Assembly: GCA_037577475.1 (NCBI GenBank)
Contig: CM075189.1
Location: forward strand, 19,680,839-19,744,838
From: Chaunax sp. Z400
Lineage: Eukaryota > Chordata > Actinopteri > Lophiiformes > Chaunacidae
Length of the DNA stretch: 64,000 nt
Reading direction: 5' to 3'
The notes under the pieces: generated by a model
Seen by the model: the letters and a program-made list of their open reading frames with translations, nothing else
Databases searched by the model: none
Told to the model about the DNA's origin: nothing
Shown here: positions 1 through 9,800 of the stretch, in pieces
Layout: each line of letters begins with the position of its first letter
Position numbering within the stretch: position 1 is the stretch's first letter
Translations under genes and position numbers: made by a program

Positions 1-800
1 CTATAAAAGTAAAATACACAAAAATAAAAAATATCAACAGACTCGTTTTATAGCTTCTCAGCCCAACTGAACTCAGTTACAAAGTCAATGATTTACATGT
101 CAATGGTCTCATGAACAAAATAAAAGTGACGGAAATATCTGCATTATATAGAGACAAATATTCATATAGATGATTTCTTCGATCCAAATAAGACACATGT
201 AGGCCTATTGGTCAAAACAGGAAAAACAGAAAAAGAAAATAAACAAAAACAGGATACAATCGCAATGTTGGAGCTTTAGGGTTTATCATTTGTTCAATGT
301 TAAGCTGGTTATGACCAAAACTGTACAGTTCTTGTTAGAAAACATTTCCATAAATATCATTTAAGTTTCAGAACTTATACCCATAATTAAATTACAAATT
401 GATAAATATGGCATCATGGATATGTATTTACAACGGTATTAACAAAAGGCAACGTTATATTCAACGGTAACAATCTTAACCTAATACCACATTTCTCCAC
501 CTGAAAACGGACGTTGACAATAGATTCGACCCCATCAAACAAGGAAATACATTCACGAGTATAATATTTATTTAGGATTTTTTTTCTGTGTTCAAGTTCA
601 TGACAAAGACTTTGGCACGTTTCTTAAGACTGTTTGAAGTTCCAACAATCAATTGAAGAGGCGACAATAGCGCGTCACCGCAATATAAAACAGCGTGAGA
701 TAATCTTCCTTTTTATTTTTTTATTTAAATAAAATTTTGAGAAAATACATAAAATGAAAAATAAAACAAATTTTTTTTCTGAAATCTGTAAACTAAAAGA
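1..800. other. 3' flank of zic3, AT-rich noncoding
   Basis: AT-rich sequence downstream of zic3 with scattered AATAAA/TTTATT hexamers and A/T homopolymers. There is no ORF with recognisable content. Part may belong to a long 3'UTR isoform. Confidence 0.5.
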
Positions 801-855
801 TAAAAAAAACCCAACAACATTTATTTATGCCGAGAAAGCATTACGTTTATTTATT
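801..855 (-). terminator. zic3: Candidate zic3 polyadenylation site
   Basis: Three overlapping or adjacent AATAAA hexamers read on the minus strand (846-851, 850-855, 820-825) are followed by a GU- then U-rich stretch (819-801). This is the arrangement of a poly(A) signal plus downstream element, about 280-310 nt after the stop codon. Confidence 0.5.
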
Positions 856-1131
856 CGTGATGTATTTAATTCCCTCAAAACTGCGGAATAGAAGTAAAAT
901 TTTCGTGGTCCTGAGACGTGGCCTGCTTGGTGCTGGCTTTTGCTCTCATCTTCTGTTGTTGTTGTTGTTGTTGTTGTTGTTGTCCCAATCCCGTTTGTGT
1001 ATATCTGACTCTGTGTGTATGTTTGTGTGTGAGTGTGTGTGTGGAATGAACAGGAATGGTTTTAAAGGTTTTTATCCTCATTTATCCTCAACCCCGTGAC
1101 CCACATCGAGAGGGTGTTTGTTCTTCTGACT
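820..1131 (-). other. zic3: Probable zic3 3'UTR
   Basis: This is the sequence after the zic3 stop up to a cluster of AATAAA hexamers (minus strand, at 846-851, 850-855 and 820-825). It contains a (CAA)10-type tract (954-983) and a GU/CA-biased stretch (1011-1043). The extent is inferred from the hexamers only; longer forms using signals farther down (for example 567-572) are possible. Confidence 0.5.
954..983. repeat. (TGT)10 trinucleotide microsatellite
   Basis: A pure run of TGT/TTG units lies in the predicted zic3 3'UTR and reads CAA on the transcript. It is the source of a glutamine-run ORF on the minus strand that I do not accept as a gene. Confidence 0.9.
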
Positions 1132-1314
1132 TCAAACGTACCATTCATTAAAGTTGGGTGCCAGTCCTTCGCTGTGGCCAGACGTGTTTTGCACAGCTAA
1201 CGGTGGTGTTTTTGTCGGATCTTCAGTGCTAGCTGAGACCAACACTGGCGGTGTGGACGACTCGTATCCAGAGCTCGCTGCTGGAGACGATTCAGATCCT
1301 TGAGATTCATGTAC
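1132..1314 (-). CDS. zic3: zic3 coding exon 3 (C-terminal tail)
   Basis: It begins after acceptor TTTTCCAG with GTA CAT GAA (V-H-E), supplying the last His of finger 5. It then encodes a serine-rich tail (ESQGSESSPAASSGYESS) and the terminal NFNEWYV plus TGA. The SSPAASSGYESSTPP segment and NEWYV end are characteristic of ZIC1/2/3 and settle the third exon without any cDNA. Confidence 0.95.
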   Translation of the reverse strand, partial: VHESQGSESSPAASSGYESSTPPVLVSASTEDPTKTPPLAVQNTSGHSEGLAPNFNEWYV

Positions 1315-1825
1315 CTGGAAAACAAGGACGTCATGTGTGATGAGTGAGACTGACGTAATAGTCATATATCCCCTAACATTCAGTGCATTTAAACTATGGG
1401 GTGTTGAACTTAAATATTGGTTAACTCCGGATTTCAGTAGAGAAATATGACAGTAAACACATCAAACTTCAAACAGGCACTTGTACACTGCAAACAAGGA
1501 AAAATCATGTCAGTGCGTCTTATTGTGTTTCTTTAAAATGTAGTTTTTCCTCAAAGTAAAATGTTAGTGAAGAAAAGCAATTAAAAAAGTTTTTTTCCCC
1601 CCATTAAAACAATATCAAAAGGGAATTAAAAGAACGACAAACAAGTGAAATATTCACAATTCATTCACTGCTATATTTCAATTAATGAATTAAACCAAGT
1701 TTAAGAGCAGCGATTGACCAAAATAAATCTTAAATGTTTTTTGTTTTTTTTGCAGTGCAAAAGTACTATAACATCTTCAGAAATGTCTCAAGTTTTGATC
1801 TCTGGGGGAGGAGGAGGTGGGAGTG

Positions 1826-1859
<34 letters not shown>

Positions 1860-2066
1860 ATGCGTTTAAGGAGTAATGAAGACATTAATTACCTTCATGT
1901 GTTTCCTGAGAGAGCTGGGGTGTGTGTATGACTTGTCGCACACTTTGCAGATGTATGGCTTATCTGATGTGTGCACATGCATGTGCTTTTTCCTGTCGCT
2001 GCTGTTGGCGAAGCGTCTGTCACAGCCGTCAAATTCACACTTAAAGGGCTTCTCACCTGCAGGATT

Positions 2067-2106
<40 letters not shown>

Positions 2107-3895
2107 TTAAATCATTTATTTATGTCCACATATATAGAAGAGATTAGTAGCAGGGCACAAAATTTTGGAGATGCACGCATGACAATAACACACAATTTCT
2201 CTAAATACCCCGCACAAAAAATAGCCTGTACTGCCATTATAGCACCACCTGTAAACCCGAGGATGTAAATTGTCTGCAGCCTGTTATATAACAGTGTAAC
2301 CTACATTTCGGGGCGAAGAGCTCTACTACTAGCTCCACGCTGCTCTGTCAGGCTTTATTTATTCAAGAGGCCTGCATGCTACTACTGGCCTGCTATGTGC
2401 ATCTGCTCTTTCATAGTAAACACAGAATCAACAGGGTATCTCTGCTCCACACGGAAGCTTAATATGGGCCAAACTTCTAAACACAGCCAGGATTCATTCA
2501 TCGTTATTTCACGATACTTCCAGAAAGCGCAAGAGCCATAATTCTACCTTTCAACAGTCTCTCACGTGCAGCTTACGAGCACAAACTTTAACAAGTGAGT
2601 TATACGTATATATGTGGTTACTCACTCAAGTGTACAGGAATAAATGAGAGGTAGCATCTTGTTGAATAGAGTCACCTTTTCTGCTTTAGTCAACACTGTG
2701 TAATAATGAATTAAAATAATAGAGACGAACATTATTGCGATTTGGGAATCGTTTACAATGTGCAGAACGTTTTCAAATAGTTCTTATCAACTCTCTTTCA
2801 ATCGCTCCAAAACAATAACGAAGGCTCACCATCTCAACCCAGAATAACCTCACTTTTTTCTAAAAGTTATTTCACTCACGCCATGCCATGTTGGTGCCTA
2901 CCTGTGTGTGTTCTTTTGTGGATTTTTAAATTTTCCGATCTGGCGAATATTTTCCCACACCCGGGGAACGGGCACGGGAACGGTTTCTCGCCCGTGTGCA
3001 CGCGGATGTGGTTGACGAGTTTGTACTTGGCCTTAAAAGATTTCCCTTCTCTCGGGCAGTCCTCCCAGTAGCAGATGTGGTTGCTCTGCTCGGGGCCGCC
3101 GACGTGCTCCATGGACACATGAGTGACCATCTCGTGCATGGTGCTGAAAGTCCTGTCGCAAGTCTTTTTGGGTCTGTTCATCTGGTTCTCGTCTATCCAT
3201 TTGCAGGATAATTCTTGTTTAATCGGTTGCCTCATGTACCTAAAGAAGGCCCCTGGACCGTGGTGTGTCGGCACATTCATCCCCATGTTCATGTTAATTG
3301 GATGGCTGTAGTTGTGGAGCTGAGTCCCGTAGGGGTCTGTCCGAGGGCTTGCGACCGGACGATACGGATCAGGTCTTCCAAAAATATCCCCTCGTAAGCC
3401 GAGATGCATTTGGCTGTTAACTACATGTCCACTCGGTGAAGTGTGGCTCACCCCCTGGTCGTGAAGTCCTGGAAACAACAGATGCCCGGGGTTATCGGAG
3501 ATTCCTGGCGGTCCGTGGAGGCTCCCTGCCGGAGCTGCAAAGAGCCCATGCTGGGCGCTAGGCGCTGTGGACTCTCCAACACCCCGGTTCCGGAAAAGAA
3601 AGTCCCGTGTTGAATTGAACGCTCCTCCACCGTACGAGCCCACCTGCCCGCCGTGAGAGTGGCCCAGGGCAGCTGCATATCCAGTGGCTTGCGGGGTGAA
3701 AGCTGATGTCTGACTGGAAGCGATATCGTGAGCCACCGGGCTGATTTTGAAAGCTGCAGAGTGAGAGGAATCGCTGAAGGGATTCAATCCCAGACTTGAG
3801 TCTCTGCTCCCGATGTCGTGGTGGTGCCGTGGTGTCCCGAAACCCCCCACTCCTAGCGATGCAAATTGCGGACCGCTATCTAGAAGCATAGTCAT
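1132..3895 (-). CDS. zic3: ZIC3 zinc-finger transcription factor, spliced gene
   Basis: Coding sequence joins 3895-2902, 2056-1893 and 1314-1132 on the minus strand (994+164+183 nt, 446 aa plus stop; human ZIC3 is 467 aa). All four splice sites are GT/AG and the joined frame is continuous. The protein starts MTMLLD, has the ZIC-Opa conserved (ZOC) motif at about residues 92-104 (AFNSTRDFLFRNR), then five C2H2 fingers: ZF1 (C231, C246, H259, H264, the long atypical ZIC finger), ZF2 (C275, C280, H296, H300), ZF3 (C308, C313, H326, H330), ZF4 (C338, C343, H356, H360) and ZF5 (C368, C371, H384, H388). It ends in NEWYV as in ZIC1-3. The MTMLLD start and the LHLGLRGD-like and MRQPIKQELSCKWIDE stretches point to ZIC3 rather than ZIC1/2. 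Known role: a nuclear DNA-binding regulator of left-right axis and neural/neural-crest development. An in-frame TAA at 3911-3913 fixes the start; the Met-1 context is weak and Met-3 has A at -3. Confidence 0.96.
1315..1892 (-). other. zic3: zic3 intron 2
   Basis: A 578 nt phase-0 intron, GTAATT...TTTTCCAG on the transcript, located inside finger 5. It has a (CA)15 tract starting 35 nt after the donor, followed by a purine/pyrimidine-biased stretch. zic6 in this window has no counterpart of this intron. Confidence 0.9.
1828..1857. repeat. (GT)15 microsatellite in zic3 intron 2
   Basis: A pure GT run on the plus strand, read as (AC)15 in the zic3 transcript, beginning 35 nt after the exon 2 donor. 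CA-rich intronic RNA is the known binding preference of hnRNP L. Confidence 0.95.
1893..2056 (-). CDS. zic3: zic3 coding exon 2 (fingers 4 and 5)
   Basis: A 164 nt exon beginning GTGAGAAG (completing Gly-332, then EKPF) and ending ATGAAG before donor GTAATT. It encodes finger 4 and all of finger 5 except the last His, which comes from exon 3 (HMK|VH). The acceptor is CCTGCAG. A (TG)n tract on the transcript ends 12 nt before the acceptor, and a (CA)n tract begins 35 nt into the next intron. Skipping this exon would shift the frame, because 164 is not a multiple of three. Confidence 0.95.
2057..2901 (-). other. zic3: zic3 intron 1
   Basis: An 845 nt phase-1 intron, GTAGGC...CCTGCAG on the transcript. 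Its 3' end carries a long UG repeat directly before the acceptor in place of a good polypyrimidine tract. The rest has no ORF or recognisable repeat. Confidence 0.9.
2069..2105. repeat. (AC)18 microsatellite in zic3 intron 1
   Basis: A pure AC run on the plus strand, read as (UG)18 in the zic3 transcript. It ends 12 nt before the exon 2 acceptor, in the place normally held by the polypyrimidine tract. Confidence 0.95.
2902..3895 (-). CDS. zic3: zic3 coding exon 1
   Basis: This exon encodes residues 1-331 plus the first base of Gly-332: N-terminal region, ZOC motif and fingers 1-3. It ends ACACACAG followed by donor GTAGGC (intron phase 1, inside the H-T-G-E-K-P linker between fingers 3 and 4, the conserved first ZIC intron). 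The open frame runs eight more residues into the intron, so unspliced reading would add GRHQHGMA; that is not a real C-terminus. Confidence 0.95.
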
Positions 3896-4216
3896 GAGCG
3901 TGGAACAAACTTAGGATAGGGGATGAAAACAGAAAATAAAATTAAAATCCAGTTTAGCGGAGCGCGCAAGATGCTGACCCCGCGCTGAGATTTACAACGT
4001 TTTACAAAAAATCCCCAAATAAAACACCACAGCAAGCCAAAACGGAGAAAAATCCTATGCGTAAAGAGTTGGGAGAAACAACTCCCGTTGACTGCGATCC
4101 GTGAGAAAGAGGATCAAACTTCCCCCCCTTTCCCTGGCGGATGATGTCCTTGGACTGATAAAGTCAATCACTCACTCCCAGAACATAAATGAACTCGGGA
4201 GGCAGTGCTACGACAG
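3896..4216 (-). other. zic3: Probable zic3 5' leader
   Basis: Sequence between the CCAAT cluster and the zic3 ATG. It contains an in-frame TAA at 3911-3913 and a purine-rich stretch on the transcript strand (about 4113-4140). A 4-codon upstream ORF may begin at 4186 if transcription starts upstream of it. The leader boundaries are inferred. Confidence 0.4.
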
Positions 4217-4345
4217 CCAATCAGCGCTCAGCTACCCCTCTAACACGTGACTACGGAGGAGGTTGTTAATTGGCTGGATTGCTGGAGATTGGCACAGTTT
4301 GGTATTGAAGATGGCAGGTCGTCTCAATTGGTTTCATTTCATTGG
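4217..4345 (-). promoter_or_regulatory. zic3: Candidate zic3 promoter: CCAAT-box cluster
   Basis: Four CCAAT pentamers in zic3 orientation (ATTGG on the plus strand at 4269-4273, 4288-4292, 4327-4331, 4341-4345) and one in the opposite orientation (4217-4221) lie 320-450 bp upstream of the zic3 start codon. Clustered CCAAT boxes bound by NF-Y are typical of developmental promoters without a strong TATA box. No convincing TATA lies between them and the ATG, so the transcription start is inferred to be roughly 4100-4200. Confidence 0.5.
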
Positions 4346-4637
4346 CTCTTACAGGCATTACTTTGCAGGTATAACGGAGCACTATAGCTCAGATCCCGCA
4401 AACGCTATGTGTAAGTTATATGTAGCGTGCGCCTCATGCAGTACTGCGTGATATACGCTCCTCAAGAAACTCCCCAAGAGTTTTATAAATAAAAATAATA
4501 ATAAAAGATAAAAGCTTTCATACCTATTGAAGGTTTTTAAACTTTTAGTGGACAACATACTATTTTACAGAGGCGGTTAACAAAGTTATTCATATTTAAT
4601 GAGTAAACACTTTTTTTTTTGACTTTGGTTAGAAGAT

Positions 4638-4664
4638 CTTTCTATCTATCTATCTAACTATCTG
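4638..4664. repeat. Short (TCTA)n microsatellite
   Basis: About five TCTA units with one interruption, in the zic3-zic6 spacer. Confidence 0.8.
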
Positions 4665-5577
4665 ATATGTGTTATTTTTTTTTCACCCCATTGCTCTTAA
4701 CTGGAAATGTATGAATGTACTTGGCACAGCTCCAAAATGTGCCTTTCTTGAAGCCGCTTGAAAGGGGAGGGGGAGAGGGGGGGGGTTCCCAAAGCTCTAT
4801 AGGGTGTAAGACTAAGGAATAAAAGACAGAAAGAAAGATGGCAGTAATTGTAATATCCTGAGATGTTTTTTTTTCTTTCGCCCAGCCAAAAATTCGTGCC
4901 ATTGAGCAAGTTTCACAGGGCTGCCGCTGAGTCGCTGCAGGACACATAAAATCTGATCAAGTTCAGAGACGCGCTGAATGCTTCAAGCGGCGCTTTTTAA
5001 CTCCAAGGCTTTCACAAAATTCCCCCCTCAATCTGTCCCAGGAAGGAGCTCACGTTCTTTATTTTAGGGGATCTGGACACCCCCCCCCCACCACCACCAC
5101 CACCAAAATAAGAAAAAAAAATCTTCAAATCAGTCCTTCATTCTGCTACCGCATTCACCCCAGAACATTTCCTCGAGAAAGAGTTATAGAGTGAAAAGGT
5201 GAGTTTTCTAACTTATCTGTCGCCCTTTCTGTGTTTGGAGCACGAGGACAGGCCTGTGTGTGCTGTAGAAGTGTGTAAATCAGAACAGTTTATTATATTT
5301 TAGCCTGTGGAGGTTGCATGGGATTTAGTCTGCTTGAAGTGAGCATAGCTTTCTCAGTTCTCAGGCCCGTTACTCATATGGTAATTTAATTGTTGGAAAG
5401 ACCAGCATACTTCTGTTTTTATGACCGTCGCGCACACTTAGGTCAACGCTTGCGCTTTTTTGTACACAAACTCCACAACTTATTTGGAAGCAAAACGAGA
5501 TAAGTTGACTGCAAATCACGTGGAAGCTTTTTATTTTCCCTTGTTCATCTCTTTTTTTCTGCACCCCCTATCTTCCT

Positions 5578-5579
<2 letters not shown>

Positions 5580-5613
<34 letters not shown>
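5580..5613. repeat. (TC)17 microsatellite
   Basis: A pure CT run followed by a CT/CA-rich, ACTC-rich stretch to about 5655. It is a candidate polypurine-polypyrimidine (GAGA-type) element between the two genes; a functional role is only possible. Confidence 0.9.
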
Positions 5614-5616
<3 letters not shown>

Positions 5617-5659
5617 GTTTACCCCCTCTCACTCTTTCACACACTCGTCCTCTCGCACA

Positions 5660-5671
5660 GCATGCGCATGC
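5660..5671. promoter_or_regulatory. NRF1-type palindrome
   Basis: The perfect 12 bp palindrome GCATGCGCATGC matches the core of the NRF1 motif (GCGCATGCGC family). It sits 1.77 kb upstream of the zic3 ATG inside a short CpG-containing stretch (5640-5735) in otherwise AT-rich DNA. It may mark a promoter or unmethylated island. Confidence 0.4.
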
Positions 5672-8600
5672 ACGTACCATGAGCACACATGCGCGCTAAA
5701 ATACACGCGCTCACGCTCGACAGAGTTTGCCGTCGCAGTTTTGCAGTATGAGATTTATGACGACCTTTGTGAACTTTCACAAGTGACAAGCAGCCTGTTA
5801 AGTTTTCCCTCCATATTTTATTGGCTTGTTGAAACGCCATTCGCCACTCAAGGTTATGTGCGGTGTTTGCAGCCGTATTATCTCGAAGAAATAATTAATT
5901 AATATGGTTTAGATGAGTCACAAATGTTTGTGAGCGACAGAGCAGCAGCAGCATAGGCACCGAGCTCTAGCTGTGAATAAAGGGATGCTGTCACCAACGA
6001 GGCCTAACGTAAAGCAACATGTTGCTTGAGAGTTAAATTTATAAACTACTGCAGGTCCCTTCTGCTGGTTGTTGAATATTTTATTATTTCATTTTAAAAT
6101 GTGGAATTTTGACAAACATGGGCTTCAACACGCATCTAATTATGTCTTTCCTCAGCATCACAACAAACCTGGACAGAGGAGGAATAGACTATTTTATTTT
6201 CTGTTTTTTTTAATGAGCGACCTTAGCAGACCTCAATGGTGTATTATCAATACTTTTCACGTTTTTAATAGAAATAGAGACACTTTAGAATGGGGGGAAA
6301 GACAGCTTTATAGATCTAGAGCCTTTTGGTAATCGTTGGTCTCACTCTGCAACATCCACCCCCTTCACCGCTCTCGAACATGTCGCTCATTTACATTTTC
6401 ACCTCTATTTTTTTTCCCCCTGAAGATTGCCTACCTTTGAAATCTAATTCTGCTTAAATTTGAGACATTTATAATTTCTACTCTTTTACTTGCATGATTT
6501 TGTACATCTTTATTTTTTTAGTAGATTTAAAGTTAAATGCAAAAATGATTATATGAATATGCATCCGGGTTTGGGTTTCCTTTGCTTCAAATATCCCAAT
6601 CTCCAATGACGATTCACAAAATTAGGAGCATTTTCCGCAGGACTATGTATAATTTAATGGTTTAGTTAGCTCTGCTGGGGTTACCTCATTGGGTGTTGGG
6701 ATAGCCAATTGGTTATAACATAATCTTCCTCTAACTGAGCATGCGCGTTACTTTAAAACATCACAATATTGTAGCGTGCATACCTCTGTGACAGTAGGCG
6801 CATGCTGTTTGAAAAGAGCAGAGCATAACCATCAGCCTAAATGGTAAATAATTCACATTTATACATTTGGTATTGAATTCAGTAGCTATGAAGGTTATTT
6901 CAGTGCATAATTGATTAAGGACCTAGATGCATGATAATTATATTATTATATAAATAAATTGGCCCAATATTCTGGATTTTTTCTTACAGCTAAGTGGAGT
7001 GTTTTTTTTTTTCAGTCCTCGTTGCCTGGCCTGTAGCCTACTATGTTTGGCTGGCTCAGGCCTAGTGCTATAGACAAGTTTGTGGACTTGAAGTTAACTC
7101 AATAGTGTCCAGACAAGACTGAGATCTTCGTCTCCTTAAAACAATGACAAAAAAAAAATACCCAATGTTACGTCCATTTATCAATACCACTGTATAGGAT
7201 TTTTTTTTTCTATATTAACATTTTACAGAAAACTGTTGATGTATTCCAATGCTTCTCGTGTTGAATGAATTTGCAATCTTTTCTTGTGGTTTAATATGAC
7301 ACATCCCAACTCTCATATACTCTCTGTGCCTTGATTTAATAAGAAAATGAATCGCTGTGTTCTGGACACTGTATTCGGTACAGGCGTTCTCCATTACACT
7401 TTCTTCGGTTCTGTTATATTTTGTAGAGCCCACAACTGTATTAAAGCTGAGATTCTGGTGTGCATTCACACTATGATCCATCAGATTTCGTGCATTCTCA
7501 GAATAAGATAAAACACTGCTTTTGGCTCACATTTGTGTCAGCGAGAGTACGGTTTATGCCTGCAAATTTTCCGTCCAGCCATTTTACAAATGCTTAGCAT
7601 TTTCACAAGACAGTTATTTACATTATGAGTTGTATTTTCCAATACATGTAGCCTACATCATAGGTGATTCAGTGCAAGTGTAGCAGTTGTTAATGACAAA
7701 GCATCATATAACGAATGACGATTTAATCGTACTTTTAAATTTCACAGTGTAATGCTTCACTTTATTGCATCGCTGTTTGAAATTTTTTGTGCTCTTCGTA
7801 TATAGATTTTTTTTGTAATTGTGGGTTAAATTGTCTCTGACATATTTTGCGAATTCGTTTTTGCTTCAAGATAATCTGCACAGGTTTGTATTTGCATATA
7901 GTACAGTAATGACTGCAGAGATAGACTATATTGCATAGATTACAAGGTCAGTTGGGTCTTGAGTGACTGCTACAGTACTTGGTGTCTGCCTTCATGTGAC
8001 TGATGGAGGAGGCTAACTGACTTCTTGCTGTAATTTACTGGAGCATGTCTTCAAATGGACTCGTCCCAAACCTGTTGTTTCATCTAAATTTTGCAAAGTC
8101 ATGGCAAGAAGGTGCTCTGCCATTCCTCATCAATTATAATATCCTAGCACAGTCCACAATAGAGCCTGCAGTTGTTTAGACATTCACACATATGCATAAA
8201 CACACACACACACACACATAGCCATTCCTGTTTGAACCACATGCATGAACACACAATAATTTTGTGTCTCTTTGTCACACACAGAGTTGGATACTTGATG
8301 AAATAATTTTGTGCTCCCCGTCCTCTCTCTCTATTTATTTTTTTATTTTTGCAATATTTTGTGTTACAATGACCGTCAAGGTGATTCTTCGGGAGAATGG
8401 GATAAACAGGTATATTTATTTTTTAATGATAGTTTTTAATAATATAAGTGCATGTATGTGTTTATCGACCTTGTGCAATGCTTTCCGAAGATAGTAATGT
8501 GTGTTATTTTTAAAAGACTTGTTCTCATTGCCATCCAGGTTTAGGCAAAGGCAAATTGGCTTAATTCTCTATTCATTGTACAATATGGCATTTTACTGTA

Positions 8601-9299
8601 ACTCTGGCTTTCTAATTTGTGTTCTTTATTTTCGTCCCTCTTTGTCTTTCATTTGGTCCAAAGTGCCTCTAGTAGGAATGATTTGGGGCTTAATTTGACA
8701 TGAATGTTTTGATTGTTGTGAGTGATATTTTGTGTGCTGCAGTCACTATGTTTTTCTCTGGCCTGTCAAGTAACCAACGTAAATTACCTGATAAAACTGG
8801 AGGGTTGGAAGGGATTTCAGATGTTAAAATGCTAAAAAAACAACAACACAAAAAAAAAACCACAAAAAAACCCAACAACAGATATTTAAAGTGAAGTTAT
8901 TTATATATTCATGTTCCACATTTTTGGAATTGACTTTTTATTTTTAATATATCACACACACAACAGGAAGCTTTAATAGTAAAATAGCAATTTTCATAGT
9001 GTCATCACTGTGAAACTAACCTTACCACCTTATTAATCCTATGATTATAATTAAAATAGTGCAGAACTTATTTAGCAGATTTTAATTATGTGCATAATTA
9101 AATACATACATGAGTTGATTATGTTGTCCTAGCCAGACATACTTGATGGAAAACTGCTTATGAGGTTAAACTCTAAATAAGTGTTGGGCACATTAAGAGC
9201 CACTTAAACATTTAAGCAAATGTAGATGTCATGAGCATTTAATACAAAATATTAGCTACAGTTCAGTTATCAAATATAGGCCATATCAGGCCTATGGCG

Positions 9300-9800
9300 C
9301 ACATACTAATTGTTTTGACTCTATGGTGTTTCGAATGTGAGCTTGAACTGACCCATCGGCCTATCCTTAAAAGTGCAGTTATTCTATAGTCCCAATGTGG
9401 ACGTGGAATCTTTAGGGGCGCAGGTCTGTTAGTCTTTTATCTTTTTCTGAATGACAGATTGGAAACTTTCGGTTTACATGCCTTCAACCCTCAATCGTTT
9501 TCGGAAATTGATCGGGTCAGAGGTTGATAAACATGATCGTCCATTACCATCATGACTGAATTAGGCCAGTTTCTGTCTACTATTCTGCGGCATTTAATGT
9601 CAAGTGGGCCCCTTGCTTTGTAGGTGACGTCAGCATGCAAACGTGGAAAACGGGTTTTTCTCTCCCTATTTTTTAAGAAAAATCCAGACAGCTGCAGCCT
9701 TTGGAAATATGGAGTGTTTCCCCCTTAAACCTATAGTCCACGCCCCGTCGTATGGATTTAAATACAAGCAACGGATAAAATAATTTGGATAAACTGGTGT
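9300..9800. promoter_or_regulatory. Candidate enhancer block upstream of zic6
   Basis: A complex, repeat-free block 1.3-1.8 kb upstream of the zic6 ATG. Visible motifs are a perfect CRE TGACGTCA (9625-9632), an adjacent octamer-like ATGCAAA (9635-9641), a MEIS-type TGACAG with following ATTGG (near 9452), and a FOX-type GATAAACA (near 9526). The grouping suggests an enhancer; conservation is not demonstrated. Confidence 0.35.

Larger units (their letters stand above)
4346..9299. other. zic3-zic6 intergenic spacer, proximal and middle part
   Basis: No coding gene. The stretch holds a (TCTA)n run (4638-4664), a C-rich then (CCA)n patch (5080-5105), a (TC)17 microsatellite (5580-5613), a 12 bp NRF1-type palindrome (5660-5671) and a short CA run (8200-8218). 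The remainder is AT-rich with several TAATTA-type homeodomain cores (for example 5893-5904). A divergent ZIC pair normally carries shared enhancers here, but I cannot demarcate them from sequence alone. Confidence 0.6.

Noticed and set aside
875..1081. Minus-strand ORF with a glutamine run
   Set aside because: It lies in the zic3 3'UTR, and its only feature is the CAA microsatellite.
1866..2104. ORFs reading through zic3 exon 2 into the flanking CA/TG repeats
   Set aside because: They are extensions or shadow frames of the real exon through microsatellites.
2876..2901. zic3 exon 1 continuing open to give a 339-residue protein ending GRHQHGMA
   Set aside because: A consensus donor follows the third finger, and the next exons restore the full ZIC3 finger array and NEWYV tail.
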